From: Hyphomicrobiales bacterium
GTDB lineage: Bacteria; Pseudomonadota; Alphaproteobacteria; Rhizobiales; Rhizobiaceae
Reading direction: 5' to 3'
Assembly (NCBI GenBank): GCA_900473685.1
Contig: UCNE01000023.1
Span: 186,001-250,000, forward strand
DNA length: 64,000 nucleotides
Below the pieces are notes generated by a model. It saw nothing but the letters and a program-made list of their open reading frames with translations. It was not told the origin of the DNA and did no database searches. The translations under genes were made by a program, and so were the position numbers. This document shows, piece by piece, positions 17,438 through 25,735 of this stretch (position 1 is its first letter; each line of letters opens with the position of its first letter).

Positions 17438-18991
17438 ATGACAGGACTTTATGATGTCAGCCACCGGCACGACAATGGCGCGACGACAATTGCCAAGCAT
17501 CCTGTCCCCAAGGGGCAGCCGATCCTGGAATTGCGCGGCCTGCAGAAGAAATACGGTGCTGTCGAAGCGCTGAAGCCGGCAAATATCACCTTTCTTTCAG
17601 GTGAAATCCACGCGATCGTCGGCGAGAATGGCGCCGGAAAATCAACCCTGATCAAGCTTCTGACCGGGGTTATCCGGCGAACCTCGGGCGAGGTCTTCTG
17701 GTGCGGCGATGCGGTGCAGCTTGCGACGCCGAACGAGGCGATTTCCCGCGGCATCAATGCCGTGCATCAGGAAGTCGTGCTCTGCCGCCATCTGTCCGTC
17801 GCGGCCAATATGTTTCTGGGCGACGAGATCAACAAGAACGGCCTGATGCGCAAGCGCGCCATGACCGATGCGGCCCAGGCCGTGCTCAACGATCTTGGCT
17901 TCAACCTGCCGGCCGCCGCCCTTCTCAGCGACCTGACGATCGGCCAGCAGCAGCTGGTGGCGACGGCGCGCGCGGCGATGCGCGGCACCCAGTTTCTTAT
18001 TTTCGATGAGCCGACCGCCTACCTGACCCGCCAGGAATCGGCGCAGCTCTTCCGCCTCATTCGCCGCCTACAGGCCGAAGGCGTGACGATCGTCTATATC
18101 AGTCATCGCATGGAAGAGGTTTTCGAGCTGGCCGACCGGGTTTCGGTGCTGCGCGACGGTACCCATATCGGCACGCGCAAGATTGCCGAAACCAATGATG
18201 CCGAACTGATCTCGATGATGATCAACCGGACCATCGAACAAATTTATCACAAGGAAACGCTGCCGATCGGCGCGACGATCGTCGAGACACGCGGCCTCTC
18301 CGGGCCGGGTTTCTCGGATGTGTCGCTGTCGGTGCGGGCAGGGGAAATCGTCGGGCTTTATGGCCTGATCGGTGCCGGACGCAGCGAATTCGCGCTCGGC
18401 CTCTATGGCCGCCAGCCGTTGAGCGCAGGTGAAGTCCATTGGCAGGGCAACAAGGTCAGAATCCGCAACGAGCGTGATGCGATGGACCTTGGTATTGCGC
18501 TCGCGCCCGAAAGCCGCCGCGACCAGGGGCTTTGCCTCAACCTGCCGATCGGGCTCAATATCAACCTGCCGGTGTTCGACCGGCTGTCACGGGGCCTCAC
18601 CATCAATCGCGGGCGTGAGATCGAGAATGCCGACCGGCAGATCAAGGATCTGAAGATCAAGACGCCGACGCGGCGTGTGCTGGCATCAGCGATGTCGGGC
18701 GGCAACCAGCAGAAGATCGTCATCGGAAAATGGCTGAGCCACGGCGCCAAGCTGTTCATCTTCGACGAGCCGACAGTTGGCGTCGATGTCGGCACCAAGG
18801 CGGAAATCTACCGGTTGTTTGCAAGGCTGCTGGAGCAGGGAGCGGGCATCATCCTGATCTCCTCCTATCTGCCGGAGGTTTATGAGCTTTCGGACCGTCT
18901 GCATGTGTTCCGGCAAGGGAAGCTCGTTGCCAGCCACACCTATCGCAGCGCCTCGCACGAGGAAGTGCTGACCCAGGCCATCGGCGTTTAA
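17438..18991 (+). CDS. Sugar ABC transporter, ATP-binding protein (two ATPase domains)
   Basis: The 517-residue protein has two fused ATPase domains as in RbsA. Domain 1: Walker A GENGAGKSTLIKLL, a variant signature LTIGQQQLV and Walker B FLIFDEPTAYLT. Domain 2: degenerate Walker A GLIGAGRSEFAL, full signature MSGGNQQKIVIGKWL and Walker B LFIFDEPTVGVDVG. A 25-residue N-terminal extension precedes the first domain. ATG at 17438 has GGAGGAGA upstream; a TTG at 17420 is less likely. It energises import by the permease that follows. Confidence 0.93.
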   Translation: MTGLYDVSHRHDNGATTIAKHPVPKGQPILELRGLQKKYGAVEALKPANITFLSGEIHAIVGENGAGKSTLIKLLTGVIRRTSGEVFWCGDAVQLATPNEAISRGINAVHQEVVLCRHLSVAANMFLGDEINKNGLMRKRAMTDAAQAVLNDLGFNLPAAALLSDLTIGQQQLVATARAAMRGTQFLIFDEPTAYLTRQESAQLFRLIRRLQAEGVTIVYISHRMEEVFELADRVSVLRDGTHIGTRKIAETNDAELISMMINRTIEQIYHKETLPIGATIVETRGLSGPGFSDVSLSVRAGEIVGLYGLIGAGRSEFALGLYGRQPLSAGEVHWQGNKVRIRNERDAMDLGIALAPESRRDQGLCLNLPIGLNINLPVFDRLSRGLTINRGREIENADRQIKDLKIKTPTRRVLASAMSGGNQQKIVIGKWLSHGAKLFIFDEPTVGVDVGTKAEIYRLFARLLEQGAGIILISSYLPEVYELSDRLHVFRQGKLVASHTYRSASHEEVLTQAIGV

Positions 18992-19033
18992 AATTCAGAA
19001 AAGACCGGACAAGAAAATGCGTGGAGGGAAATC

Positions 19034-20008
19034 ATGAGCGTAGAGACAACAACGGAAACCGCACCGGTGCCGAAGAAGGGTATGAACATCCTGTTCGGCC
19101 TGACCCTGCTCGGGCTCTTGCTGTTTCTCTGGCTGCTGCTCGGTCTCTCGACCACGAGTTTCTGGACCTCCAACAATATCAGCAACCTGTTGCGTCAGGG
19201 GTCGATGACGGCGATCCTTGCGGTGGGTCAGACATTCGTCATCATCACCGCCGGTATCGATCTGTCGGTCGGCGCCGTCGTCGGTTTCTCCAGCGTCACT
19301 GTGGCCTGGCTGTTGCAGCACGGCGTGCCGCTCTGGCCGGCCATGGGCATCACCCTTCTGGTCGGTGTTGCGATCGGCGCTTTTCATGCGTTCGGCATCG
19401 TCCGCATGGGGCTTCCCGCCTTCATCATCACGCTGGCGACGCTGACTTCGCTGCGCGGCATCGGCCTTCTGGTGACCAATGGCTCGACAATCTCGATCAG
19501 TGACGAGTCCTTTACCAATTTTTCCCGCGCCGATTTCCTTGGTATTCCCAGCCTATTCTGGATGGTGATCGCCGTGGCCATCCCAGCTTATATCTTTCTG
19601 CACCTGAGCCGATGGGGCCGTTATCTCTTTGCCGTCGGCTCCAACAGCGAAGCCGCACGTCTCTCCGGCGTCAATGTCAACCGGACGATCTACCTCGCCT
19701 ATATCCTGTCTTCCACCTGCGCCGCCTTCGTGGGCCTGCTGCTCGCCTCGCGTATCGGCATCGGTAACGCCACCCAGGCTGAAGGCTGGGAACTGCAGGC
19801 GATCGCCTCCTCGGTCATCGGCGGTACCAGCTTGTTCGGCGCGGTCGGTTCGGTGCATGGACCACTGCTCGGCGCCTTCATTCTGGCGACCATCAACAAC
19901 GGCGCCAATCTGCTCAACGTCAATGCGTTCGTGCAGCGCATCATCACCGGCGTGCTGATTATCGTCATCGTCTATTTCGATCAGCTGCGCCGCCGCGGTT
20001 CGCGCTGA
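19034..20008 (+). CDS. Sugar ABC transporter, permease
   Basis: The 324-residue hydrophobic protein has eight to ten predicted membrane segments and the RbsC-family motif (VGQTFVIITAGIDLSVGAVV near residue 62; AVGSNSEAARLSGVNVNRT near 195; GTSLFGAVGSVHGPLLGA near 265). It forms the inner-membrane channel with the preceding ATPase. GGAGGG lies before the ATG at 19034. An 8-bp GC-rich stem-loop follows the stop. Confidence 0.93.
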   Translation: MSVETTTETAPVPKKGMNILFGLTLLGLLLFLWLLLGLSTTSFWTSNNISNLLRQGSMTAILAVGQTFVIITAGIDLSVGAVVGFSSVTVAWLLQHGVPLWPAMGITLLVGVAIGAFHAFGIVRMGLPAFIITLATLTSLRGIGLLVTNGSTISISDESFTNFSRADFLGIPSLFWMVIAVAIPAYIFLHLSRWGRYLFAVGSNSEAARLSGVNVNRTIYLAYILSSTCAAFVGLLLASRIGIGNATQAEGWELQAIASSVIGGTSLFGAVGSVHGPLLGAFILATINNGANLLNVNAFVQRIITGVLIIVIVYFDQLRRRGSR

Positions 20009-20021
20009 CCAATCTGGGATG

Positions 20022-20044
20022 CCGGCCGGTTTGATCCCGGCCGG
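20022..20044 (+). terminator. GC-rich stem-loop after the permease gene
   Basis: CCGGCCGG (20022-20029) pairs with CCGGCCGG (20037-20044) over a 7-nt loop. No T run follows, so it is at most a weak terminator; the zinc dehydrogenase gene downstream may be read through. Confidence 0.4.
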
Positions 20045-20097
20045 GTGCCGTTGCCATCCACCCATCTCTGACGTGAGACTACAAGGAACTACCTGTC

Positions 20098-21117
20098 ATG
20101 AAAGCGGCTATCTGCCCGGAACCCGGGCGCCTGGATATCATCGACAGACCAGCGCCGGGCGCGCCGCCAAAAGGCTGGGCCCGGCTGGCGGTTAGCCATG
20201 TCGGCATCTGCGGCACCGATTATCATATATTCGAGGGCAAACATCCTTATCTGGAATATCCCCGGATCATGGGCCATGAAATCTCGGCAACGGTGATCGA
20301 ATCCGGCGAAGGAGTTTCGTTGACGCCGGGCACGGCCGTCATCGTCAATCCATATCTCTCGTGCGGAACGTGCGTCGCCTGCCGCAAGGACAAGCCGAAC
20401 TGCTGCACCGCAATCAAGGTTCTGGGCGTGCATACTGACGGCGCGCTGTGCGAGGAAATCCTCGTCCCCGAAACCAATCTCTATCCGGCCGGCGATCTTT
20501 CTCTGGAGGCGGCGGCAACTGTCGAATTCTTGGCCATCGGTGCCCATGCCGTTCGCCGTTCGCTTGCGCCGGCCGGATCGCGGGCTCTGGTCATTGGTGC
20601 CGGACCGATCGGCTTGGGAGCAGCGCTGTTCTCGCGCATCGCCGGTCATCAGGTGACATTGCTCGATGCCAGCGCCGAGCGTTTGCAGATGGCCGAAGAG
20701 CGGTTGGGGTTTGCGGCGGGTATCTTGGCCGGAGATCGCGCCTTGGAGGCCGTGCTATCGGCCACGGGTGGCGACGGTTTCGATGTGGTGTTCGACGCCA
20801 CCGGCTTTGGCGGTTCGATGGAGAAATCCTTCTCGTTCGTTGCCCATGGCGGTTGCCTGGTTTTCGTCAGCGTCGTGAAGGATGACATCCGCTTCTCCGA
20901 TCCAGAGTTCCACAAGCGGGAAATGATGCTGGTCGGCAGCCGCAATGCGACACGGCAGGATTTCGAGCATGTGGCGGCCTCCATCCGCGCCGGGCATGTT
21001 CCGGTCTCCTCGCTGATCACACATCGGACAACTCTGGATGCCGTTGTCACCGACCTGCCGCGCTGGGCGCATGAAAAGACAGGGCTGATCAAAGCCGTGG
21101 TCAAGGTTTTCCCTTAG
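20098..21117 (+). CDS. Zinc-dependent alcohol dehydrogenase, likely L-galactonate 5-dehydrogenase-like
   Basis: The 339-residue medium-chain dehydrogenase has the catalytic Zn ligands (Cys38 in GICGTD and MGHEISATVIESGEGV near 60), the four-Cys structural Zn site (NPYLSCGTCVACRKDKPNCC) and a Rossmann region (ALVIGAGPIGLGAALFSRIAG near 165). It resembles the L-idonate/L-galactonate 5-dehydrogenase group, which oxidise C5 of hexonates (L-galactonate to D-tagaturonate). Together with UxaB and UxaA it would complete the path to 2-keto-3-deoxygluconate. The substrate is inferred from neighbours; sorbitol or threonine dehydrogenases share this fold. Confidence 0.78.
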   Translation: MKAAICPEPGRLDIIDRPAPGAPPKGWARLAVSHVGICGTDYHIFEGKHPYLEYPRIMGHEISATVIESGEGVSLTPGTAVIVNPYLSCGTCVACRKDKPNCCTAIKVLGVHTDGALCEEILVPETNLYPAGDLSLEAAATVEFLAIGAHAVRRSLAPAGSRALVIGAGPIGLGAALFSRIAGHQVTLLDASAERLQMAEERLGFAAGILAGDRALEAVLSATGGDGFDVVFDATGFGGSMEKSFSFVAHGGCLVFVSVVKDDIRFSDPEFHKREMMLVGSRNATRQDFEHVAASIRAGHVPVSSLITHRTTLDAVVTDLPRWAHEKTGLIKAVVKVFP

Positions 21118-21356
21118 CCGGAATGGCTGAGCCGTGCGGTCTCTGGCGTCGATAGTCTCGGGCAAGCGCTTTTACTTACTATCAAGTCCTCTGTGGCAGG
21201 CTGGGCCTTGTCATAGAGGCGCTGCGGCATATTTATTGCGTCGCACAAGAAAAGTGCTAGTGTCGGCCTCGCTTGCGGACACGAACACGAAGAATGCAAG
21301 GTTGCGTCCGGTTGGGAGCGGCGTTGTCGTTTACGGTAACAAGGAGAACGCTTCCA

Positions 21357-22631
21357 ATGTTCTACCAGATCTACGAACTCAACCATGCGATGATGGCGCC
21401 CTGGCGCGCTGCGGCAGATGCCATGCGGCTGGCCTACGCCAATCCGCTCAATCCTATTTCACATACCTATATGGGCAGGGCGGCGGCTGCCGGTCTCGAA
21501 GTTTTCGAACGCACGACGCGCCGTTACGGCAAGCCGGAGTTCGGCCTGCCCGAAACAGTTGTCGATGGTGTGCCGGTCGCGGTCCAGGAACGTATCGTCT
21601 GGCGCGAGCCGTTCTGCAATCTTATCCATTTCCAGCGCGCGTTACCGAAGGGCAGGGCATCCGATCCCAAGGTTCTGATCGTCGCGCCGATGTCCGGCCA
21701 TTATGCGACGCTGCTGCGCGGCACTGTCGAAGCGCTGTTGCCGCAATCGGATATCTACATCACCGACTGGATCGATGCCCGCACGGTGCCGTTGACCGAA
21801 GGCACGTTCGATCTCGATGATTACATCGACTACGTCATCCAGATGCTGCATTTCCTCGGGCCTGACACGCATGTCATCGCCGTCTGTCAGCCGGCGGTGC
21901 CGGTGCTGGCGGCAGTTGCCTTGATGGAAGCCAATGACGATCCGCTGTCGCCGTCTTCGATGACGCTGATGGGTGGGCCGATCGATACACGCATCAATCC
22001 GACAGCGGTCAATCAGCTCGCCAAGGACAAGCCACTCAAGTGGTTCCGCGACAATGTGGTGATGCCAGTGCCGTTTCCGCAGGCAGGTTTCATGCGTCCG
22101 GTCTATCCGGGCTTCCTGCAGTTATCCGGCTTCATGTCGATGAACCTCGACCGTCATCTGACGGCAACGAAGGATTTCTTCGAGCATCTGGTCAAGAACG
22201 ACGGCGACGCTGCCGAAAAGCACCGCGATTTCTATGATGAATATATGGCGGTAATGGATCTGACGGCGGAATTCTACCTGCAGACCGTGGAAACCGTCTT
22301 CATGCGCCATGCGCTGCCGAAGGGCGAGATGATGCATCGGGGCCAGCGGGTGGATACGACGGCGATCCGCAAAGTGGCGCTTTTGACGGTCGAAGGTGAA
22401 AACGACGATATTTCCGGCGTTGGCCAGACACAGGCGGCCCAGACGATCTGCACCAATATCCCCGACAATATGCGCCTGCACTACATGCAGCCGGATGTCG
22501 GCCACTATGGTGTTTTTAACGGCTCGCGTTTCCGCCGCGAAATCGCACCGCGCATCGCCGCGTTCCAGCGCGAACATGCCCGCAGCGCCAAGCCGGTGCG
22601 CCGGGTTATTAAAGGCGGCAAAACCGCCTGA
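21357..22631 (+). CDS. phaZ: Intracellular polyhydroxybutyrate depolymerase
   Basis: The 424-residue protein matches the intracellular PhaZ type: start MFYQIYELNHAMMAPWRAAA, DIYITDWIDARTVPL near 140, the nucleophile elbow VCQPAVPVLAAVALM with Cys177 in place of the lipase Ser, and VGHYGVFNGSRFRREIAPR near the end with the catalytic His. It releases 3-hydroxybutyrate from storage granules. AAGGAGAA precedes the ATG at 21357; a longer reading from 21273 adds atypical residues. Rhizobia are known PHB accumulators. Confidence 0.93.
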   Translation: MFYQIYELNHAMMAPWRAAADAMRLAYANPLNPISHTYMGRAAAAGLEVFERTTRRYGKPEFGLPETVVDGVPVAVQERIVWREPFCNLIHFQRALPKGRASDPKVLIVAPMSGHYATLLRGTVEALLPQSDIYITDWIDARTVPLTEGTFDLDDYIDYVIQMLHFLGPDTHVIAVCQPAVPVLAAVALMEANDDPLSPSSMTLMGGPIDTRINPTAVNQLAKDKPLKWFRDNVVMPVPFPQAGFMRPVYPGFLQLSGFMSMNLDRHLTATKDFFEHLVKNDGDAAEKHRDFYDEYMAVMDLTAEFYLQTVETVFMRHALPKGEMMHRGQRVDTTAIRKVALLTVEGENDDISGVGQTQAAQTICTNIPDNMRLHYMQPDVGHYGVFNGSRFRREIAPRIAAFQREHARSAKPVRRVIKGGKTA

Positions 22632-22640
22632 GCGCGCAAC

Positions 22641-22663
22641 ATATCGATTTCATGGATCGATAT
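22641..22663. repeat. Inverted repeat downstream of phaZ
   Basis: ATATCGAT (22641-22648) and ATCGATAT (22656-22663), perfect arms with a 7-nt spacer, just after the phaZ stop. AT-rich with no T run, so it looks more like a protein-binding site than a terminator. Confidence 0.4.
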
Positions 22664-22775
22664 CAGAGGCTTGCCGGATTTTGCGGACAATTGTCTTGCA
22701 CAGGGGTGAGCCTCTTCCCATCTCGTAATAAGCGGGCCCCAAGGAGAGGCCCACTTTTAGCGAGGACTTCTGAAC

Positions 22776-23204
22776 ATGAACCAATCTGCATTGATCCGTC
22801 CTGACTGGACGCCAGCGACCATTGCCATGATGGTGCTCGGTTTCGTGATTTTCTGGCCGCTTGGGCTTGCCATGCTTGCCTATATCCTGTTCGGCGAACG
22901 GCTGAAGGGCTTCAAAAGAGATGCCAACAACAGCGTTGACGGGTTCTGCTCGTCGTTCAAGCGCAAGAGCCAGCGTTATGGCCGTCCGAACTTCGGCACC
23001 GGCAATGTCGCCTTCGACGACTGGCGAAATGCCGAGCTCGCCCGCCTCGACGAGGAACGCCGCAAGCTCGACGAAATGCGCGAACAGTTCGACGACTACG
23101 CCCGCGAACTGCGCCGCGCCAAGGACCAGGAAGATTTCGACCGTTTCATGCGCGATCGCAATTCCGGCGGCTCCGGTTCGGTCCCGGGCTTCCCGGCCAA
23201 CTGA
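22776..23204 (+). CDS. DUF2852 membrane-anchored protein
   Basis: The 142-residue protein has one or two hydrophobic segments at about residues 12-40 (IAMMVLGFVIFWPLGLAMLA), then a polar part with a strongly charged heptad-like helix at about 85-128 (LDEERRKLDEMREQFDDYA), probably a coiled coil. This is the DUF2852 family, common in Rhizobiales and of unknown function. A clear terminator follows. Confidence 0.85.
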   Translation: MNQSALIRPDWTPATIAMMVLGFVIFWPLGLAMLAYILFGERLKGFKRDANNSVDGFCSSFKRKSQRYGRPNFGTGNVAFDDWRNAELARLDEERRKLDEMREQFDDYARELRRAKDQEDFDRFMRDRNSGGSGSVPGFPAN

Positions 23205-23228
23205 TCGGGTAATCCGCGAAACAAACAA

Positions 23229-23260
23229 AACCGGCATCCGCAAAGGTGCCGGTTTTTCTT
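23229..23260 (+). terminator. Rho-independent terminator after the DUF2852 gene
   Basis: AACCGGCA (23229-23236) pairs with TGCCGGTT (23247-23254), loop 10 nt, followed by a T-rich run. Confidence 0.85.
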
Positions 23261-23324
23261 TTCTATGCAGTCTTGCTTGTTCAGGATCATGCGTCCTTCA
23301 AACGAATCGGTTATCAAGACACTC

Positions 23325-24083
23325 ATGTTCTCCCTGCTTCGAAAGCCGCGTCAGCCCAAATCCCCGCCACCACCGGTGACGCGGACGATTGACGTTGCAG
23401 GCAAGGTGATGCCGCTGACCATCCGCCAGAATGCCCGCGCAACACGGATGACCCTGCGCATCGAACCGGGCGGCCGTGCCTTGAAGATGACCATTCCGGC
23501 CGGATTGCCCGAACGCGAGATCAACGCCTTCCTCGATCGCCATCAGGGATGGCTGATGACCAAGCTTGCCCGGTTTTCAGGCGAGAGTGCGCTGGAGGAG
23601 GGCGGTACGATTCTTCTGCGCGGCGTTGCCCACCGGATCGAGCGGACCGGCAAGCTGCGGGGCCTGACCGAGGCGGTGATCATCGATGACGAGCCGGTGC
23701 TACTAGTCAGTGGTACGGAAGAACATCTGCGCCGCCGGATTGCCGATTTCCTGAAGAAGGAAGCCCGCAAGGATCTCGAGCGTCTGGTGTCGGTTTACGC
23801 CCGGATGGTCGGCCGCAAGGTGAAATCGCTGAGCTTCAAGGATACGCGTAGCCGCTGGGGCTCCTGTGCTGCTGACGGCGCCCTGAGCTTTTCCTGGCGC
23901 ATCGTCATGGCACCGCCGAAAGTGATCGACTATCTCGCCGCTCATGAAGTCTCGCATCTGCGCGAGATGAACCACGGGCCGGATTTCTGGGATCTGTGCG
24001 AAGAGCTTTGCCCGGCGATGGACGATGCCAAGCGCTGGCTGAAGCGCAATGGCACCATGCTGCACGCCATCGACTTCGATTGA
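23325..24083 (+). CDS. YgjP-like (M48-type) zinc metallopeptidase, DUF45
   Basis: The 252-residue protein has SFKDTRSRWGSCAADGALSF near residue 170, typical of DUF45/YgjP proteins, and the zinc site HEVSHLREMNHGPDFW (HExxH with a third His seven residues on). No signal peptide is visible, so it is probably cytosolic. The family function is uncertain. ATG at 23325 is chosen because the earlier candidates at 23265 and 23289 lie close to the upstream terminator; the start is not certain. Confidence 0.85.
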   Translation: MFSLLRKPRQPKSPPPPVTRTIDVAGKVMPLTIRQNARATRMTLRIEPGGRALKMTIPAGLPEREINAFLDRHQGWLMTKLARFSGESALEEGGTILLRGVAHRIERTGKLRGLTEAVIIDDEPVLLVSGTEEHLRRRIADFLKKEARKDLERLVSVYARMVGRKVKSLSFKDTRSRWGSCAADGALSFSWRIVMAPPKVIDYLAAHEVSHLREMNHGPDFWDLCEELCPAMDDAKRWLKRNGTMLHAIDFD

Positions 24084-24095
24084 GCCCGTGTGGCC

Positions 24096-24296
24096 TTAGC
24101 GCCGGTACTGGTTACCCAAGGCTTCCCTGATCTTCTCGTCGGTCTTGTACTGGCTGAGCGCATAGACCGACCAGATAGCGGCCGGAATCCAGCCGATCAG
24201 CGTAATCTGCAGGATCAGGCAGACAATACCGGCAATCGGCCGGCCGATGGTGAAAAACTGAAGCCAGGGCAGGATGAGGGCAAGCAGCAGGCGCAT
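24096..24296 (-). CDS. YqaE/Pmp3 family small membrane protein
   Basis: The 66-residue protein has two hydrophobic segments: one near residues 2-22 containing FFTIGRP, and IAGIVCLILQITLIGWIPAA near 22-42. This resembles the Pmp3/YqaE (UPF0057) family of stress-related membrane proteins. The start at 24296 has GGAG upstream. It converges with the YgjP-like gene, 12 bp apart. Confidence 0.8.
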   Translation of the reverse strand: MRLLLALILPWLQFFTIGRPIAGIVCLILQITLIGWIPAAIWSVYALSQYKTDEKIREALGNQYRR

Positions 24297-24351
24297 GATG
24301 GTCTCCGAGTGTCTGCTCCGGATATAGGAAGCCATATCGGCCATACAACGG

Positions 24352-24717
24352 CTAAAGCGTATAGGGGATGCGCACGAAGGGAGAACCGGCTGCAAAATCC
24401 TTGGTGTTGCGCGTGATCAGCAGCATGTCGTGGGCAGAGGCCGAGGCCTCGATGATCGCATCCGGCAGTTTGATGCGCCTTTTTCGCCGCAACGTTACCG
24501 CGAGATCGGCAATCGGTGCGGTCAGTCCGATCAAGGCAAAACCGTTGAGAAATACACGGGTTCCGGCTTGCGTCTCTTCACTCGCTCCGGCCATGACTTC
24601 CATCCACGAGATGATGCTGATGGCGCTGTCTTCATAAAGAGCAAGTTCATCGCGCGCCTGCGGAATACCGTTGAGATAGTCGATCAGGATGTTGGTATCG
24701 AACAGCGCTCTTACCAT
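24352..24717 (-). CDS. vapC: VapC-type PIN-domain toxin ribonuclease
   Basis: The 121-residue PIN protein has the acidic residues of the active site: Asp7 in LFDTNILIDYLNG, Glu in ISWMEVMAG near 40, Asp in KLPDAIIEASA near 85 and the final Asp in LITRNTKDF near 105. VapC toxins are Mg2+-dependent RNases that cleave tRNA or rRNA. Its start overlaps the antitoxin stop by seven bases, typical of a toxin-antitoxin operon. Confidence 0.9.
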   Translation of the reverse strand: MVRALFDTNILIDYLNGIPQARDELALYEDSAISIISWMEVMAGASEETQAGTRVFLNGFALIGLTAPIADLAVTLRRKRRIKLPDAIIEASASAHDMLLITRNTKDFAAGSPFVRIPYTL

Positions 24718-24926
24718 TCGCTACGAACTTTCTCCTGGTAGGATAGCCCGTCTATGCCGCCGTCTCCCCAGAGCCCGAATGCATCGTCGATCTCAACACG
24801 GCGCCGGCGCTGAATGTAATCGTCGACCGCCGCCCGGATCACAGCCGCCCGCGACAGCTTCTCCTTACGTGCGATTTCTTCAAGTGCCTGTACTTGAAGC
24901 TCGGTAATGTCGATCAAAGTTCTCAT
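24711..24926 (-). CDS. vapB: Ribbon-helix-helix antitoxin partner of VapC
   Basis: The 71-residue protein begins RTLIDITELQVQALEEIARK, then LSRAAVIRAAVDDYI, a CopG/Arc-type ribbon-helix-helix DNA-binding domain, and ends in a polar tail (DDAFGLWGDGGIDGL) that would wrap around the toxin. ATG at 24926 is preferred; another lies at 24935. AT-rich palindromes upstream fit autoregulation. Confidence 0.85.
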   Translation of the reverse strand: MRTLIDITELQVQALEEIARKEKLSRAAVIRAAVDDYIQRRRRVEIDDAFGLWGDGGIDGLSYQEKVRSEW

Positions 24927-24938
24927 CGGCAGCATCCT

Positions 24939-24960
24939 ATATATCGATATATGATATCAT
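24939..24960. promoter_or_regulatory. Palindromes upstream of vapBC (likely autoregulatory operator)
   Basis: ATATATCGATATAT (24939-24952) is a perfect palindrome, overlapped by the perfect palindrome ATGATATCAT (24951-24960), just upstream of the antitoxin start. Such sites are where VapB/VapC complexes repress their own promoter. Confidence 0.55.
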
Positions 24961-25054
24961 TTTAGTGTGACCTTGTCATCTACGTGTTCGCGGAAGCCCG
25001 CAATTGTCGGTTTTAAGCTCGACTCCGGCGGCATTTCATGTCAGTTCGCTGTGC

Positions 25055-25735
25055 ATGAAAACGGAAGTCAAAATTTGCGGACTGAAGACTGAAGAGGCCG
25101 TGGATCGGGCCGTGGCGCTCGGTGCGGGCTATACGGGTTTCATCTTCTTTCCGAAGAGCCCGCGCAATATCGAGCCCGACGATGCCGGGCGGCTGGCCGA
25201 GCGCATTCGCGGCAAGGCGAAGATCGTCGCCGTCACCGTCGATGCCGATAATGATGACCTCGACGAGATCATCTCGGCGCTGTCGCCGGACATGCTCCAG
25301 CTTCACGGCAACGAAAGTCCCGAGCGTGTCCTGAACGTCAAGGCCGTCTACGGATTGCCGGTCATCAAGGCGCTGTCCATTCGCGACGCTGATGATCTGA
25401 AGCGTATCGAACCCTATATAGGGATTGCCGATCGCTTTCTGTTCGACGCCAAGCCGCCGAAAGGCTCCGATCTACCGGGTGGCAACGGTGTGTCTTTCGA
25501 CTGGAAGCTTCTCGATACGCTTGACGCAAGCGTCGATTACATGCTTTCCGGTGGTTTGAACGCGGAGAATATCGGCGAAGCCATGGCGCTGACGGGCACC
25601 AAGGCCATCGATACATCCTCTGGTGTGGAAAGCGCACCGGGTGTGAAGGATCTGGGCCGCATGGAAGAATTTTTCGATGCCATCGCCCGCGCGGAAGCGG
25701 ATATGGCCGAAGCATCGGCAGGGAGAAGCAAGTGA
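25055..25735 (+). CDS. trpF: Phosphoribosylanthranilate isomerase
   Basis: The 226-residue TIM barrel has [16 protein letters not shown] at its start with the catalytic Cys, [26 protein letters not shown] near 85, [21 protein letters not shown] with the catalytic Asp near 130, and [15 protein letters not shown] near 165. It converts phosphoribosyl anthranilate to CdRP in tryptophan synthesis. ATG at 25055 gives [10 protein letters not shown]. The stop overlaps the GTG of trpB. Confidence 0.96.
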   Translation: MKTEVKICGLKTEEAVDRAVALGAGYTGFIFFPKSPRNIEPDDAGRLAERIRGKAKIVAVTVDADNDDLDEIISALSPDMLQLHGNESPERVLNVKAVYGLPVIKALSIRDADDLKRIEPYIGIADRFLFDAKPPKGSDLPGGNGVSFDWKLLDTLDASVDYMLSGGLNAENIGEAMALTGTKAIDTSSGVESAPGVKDLGRMEEFFDAIARAEADMAEASAGRSK

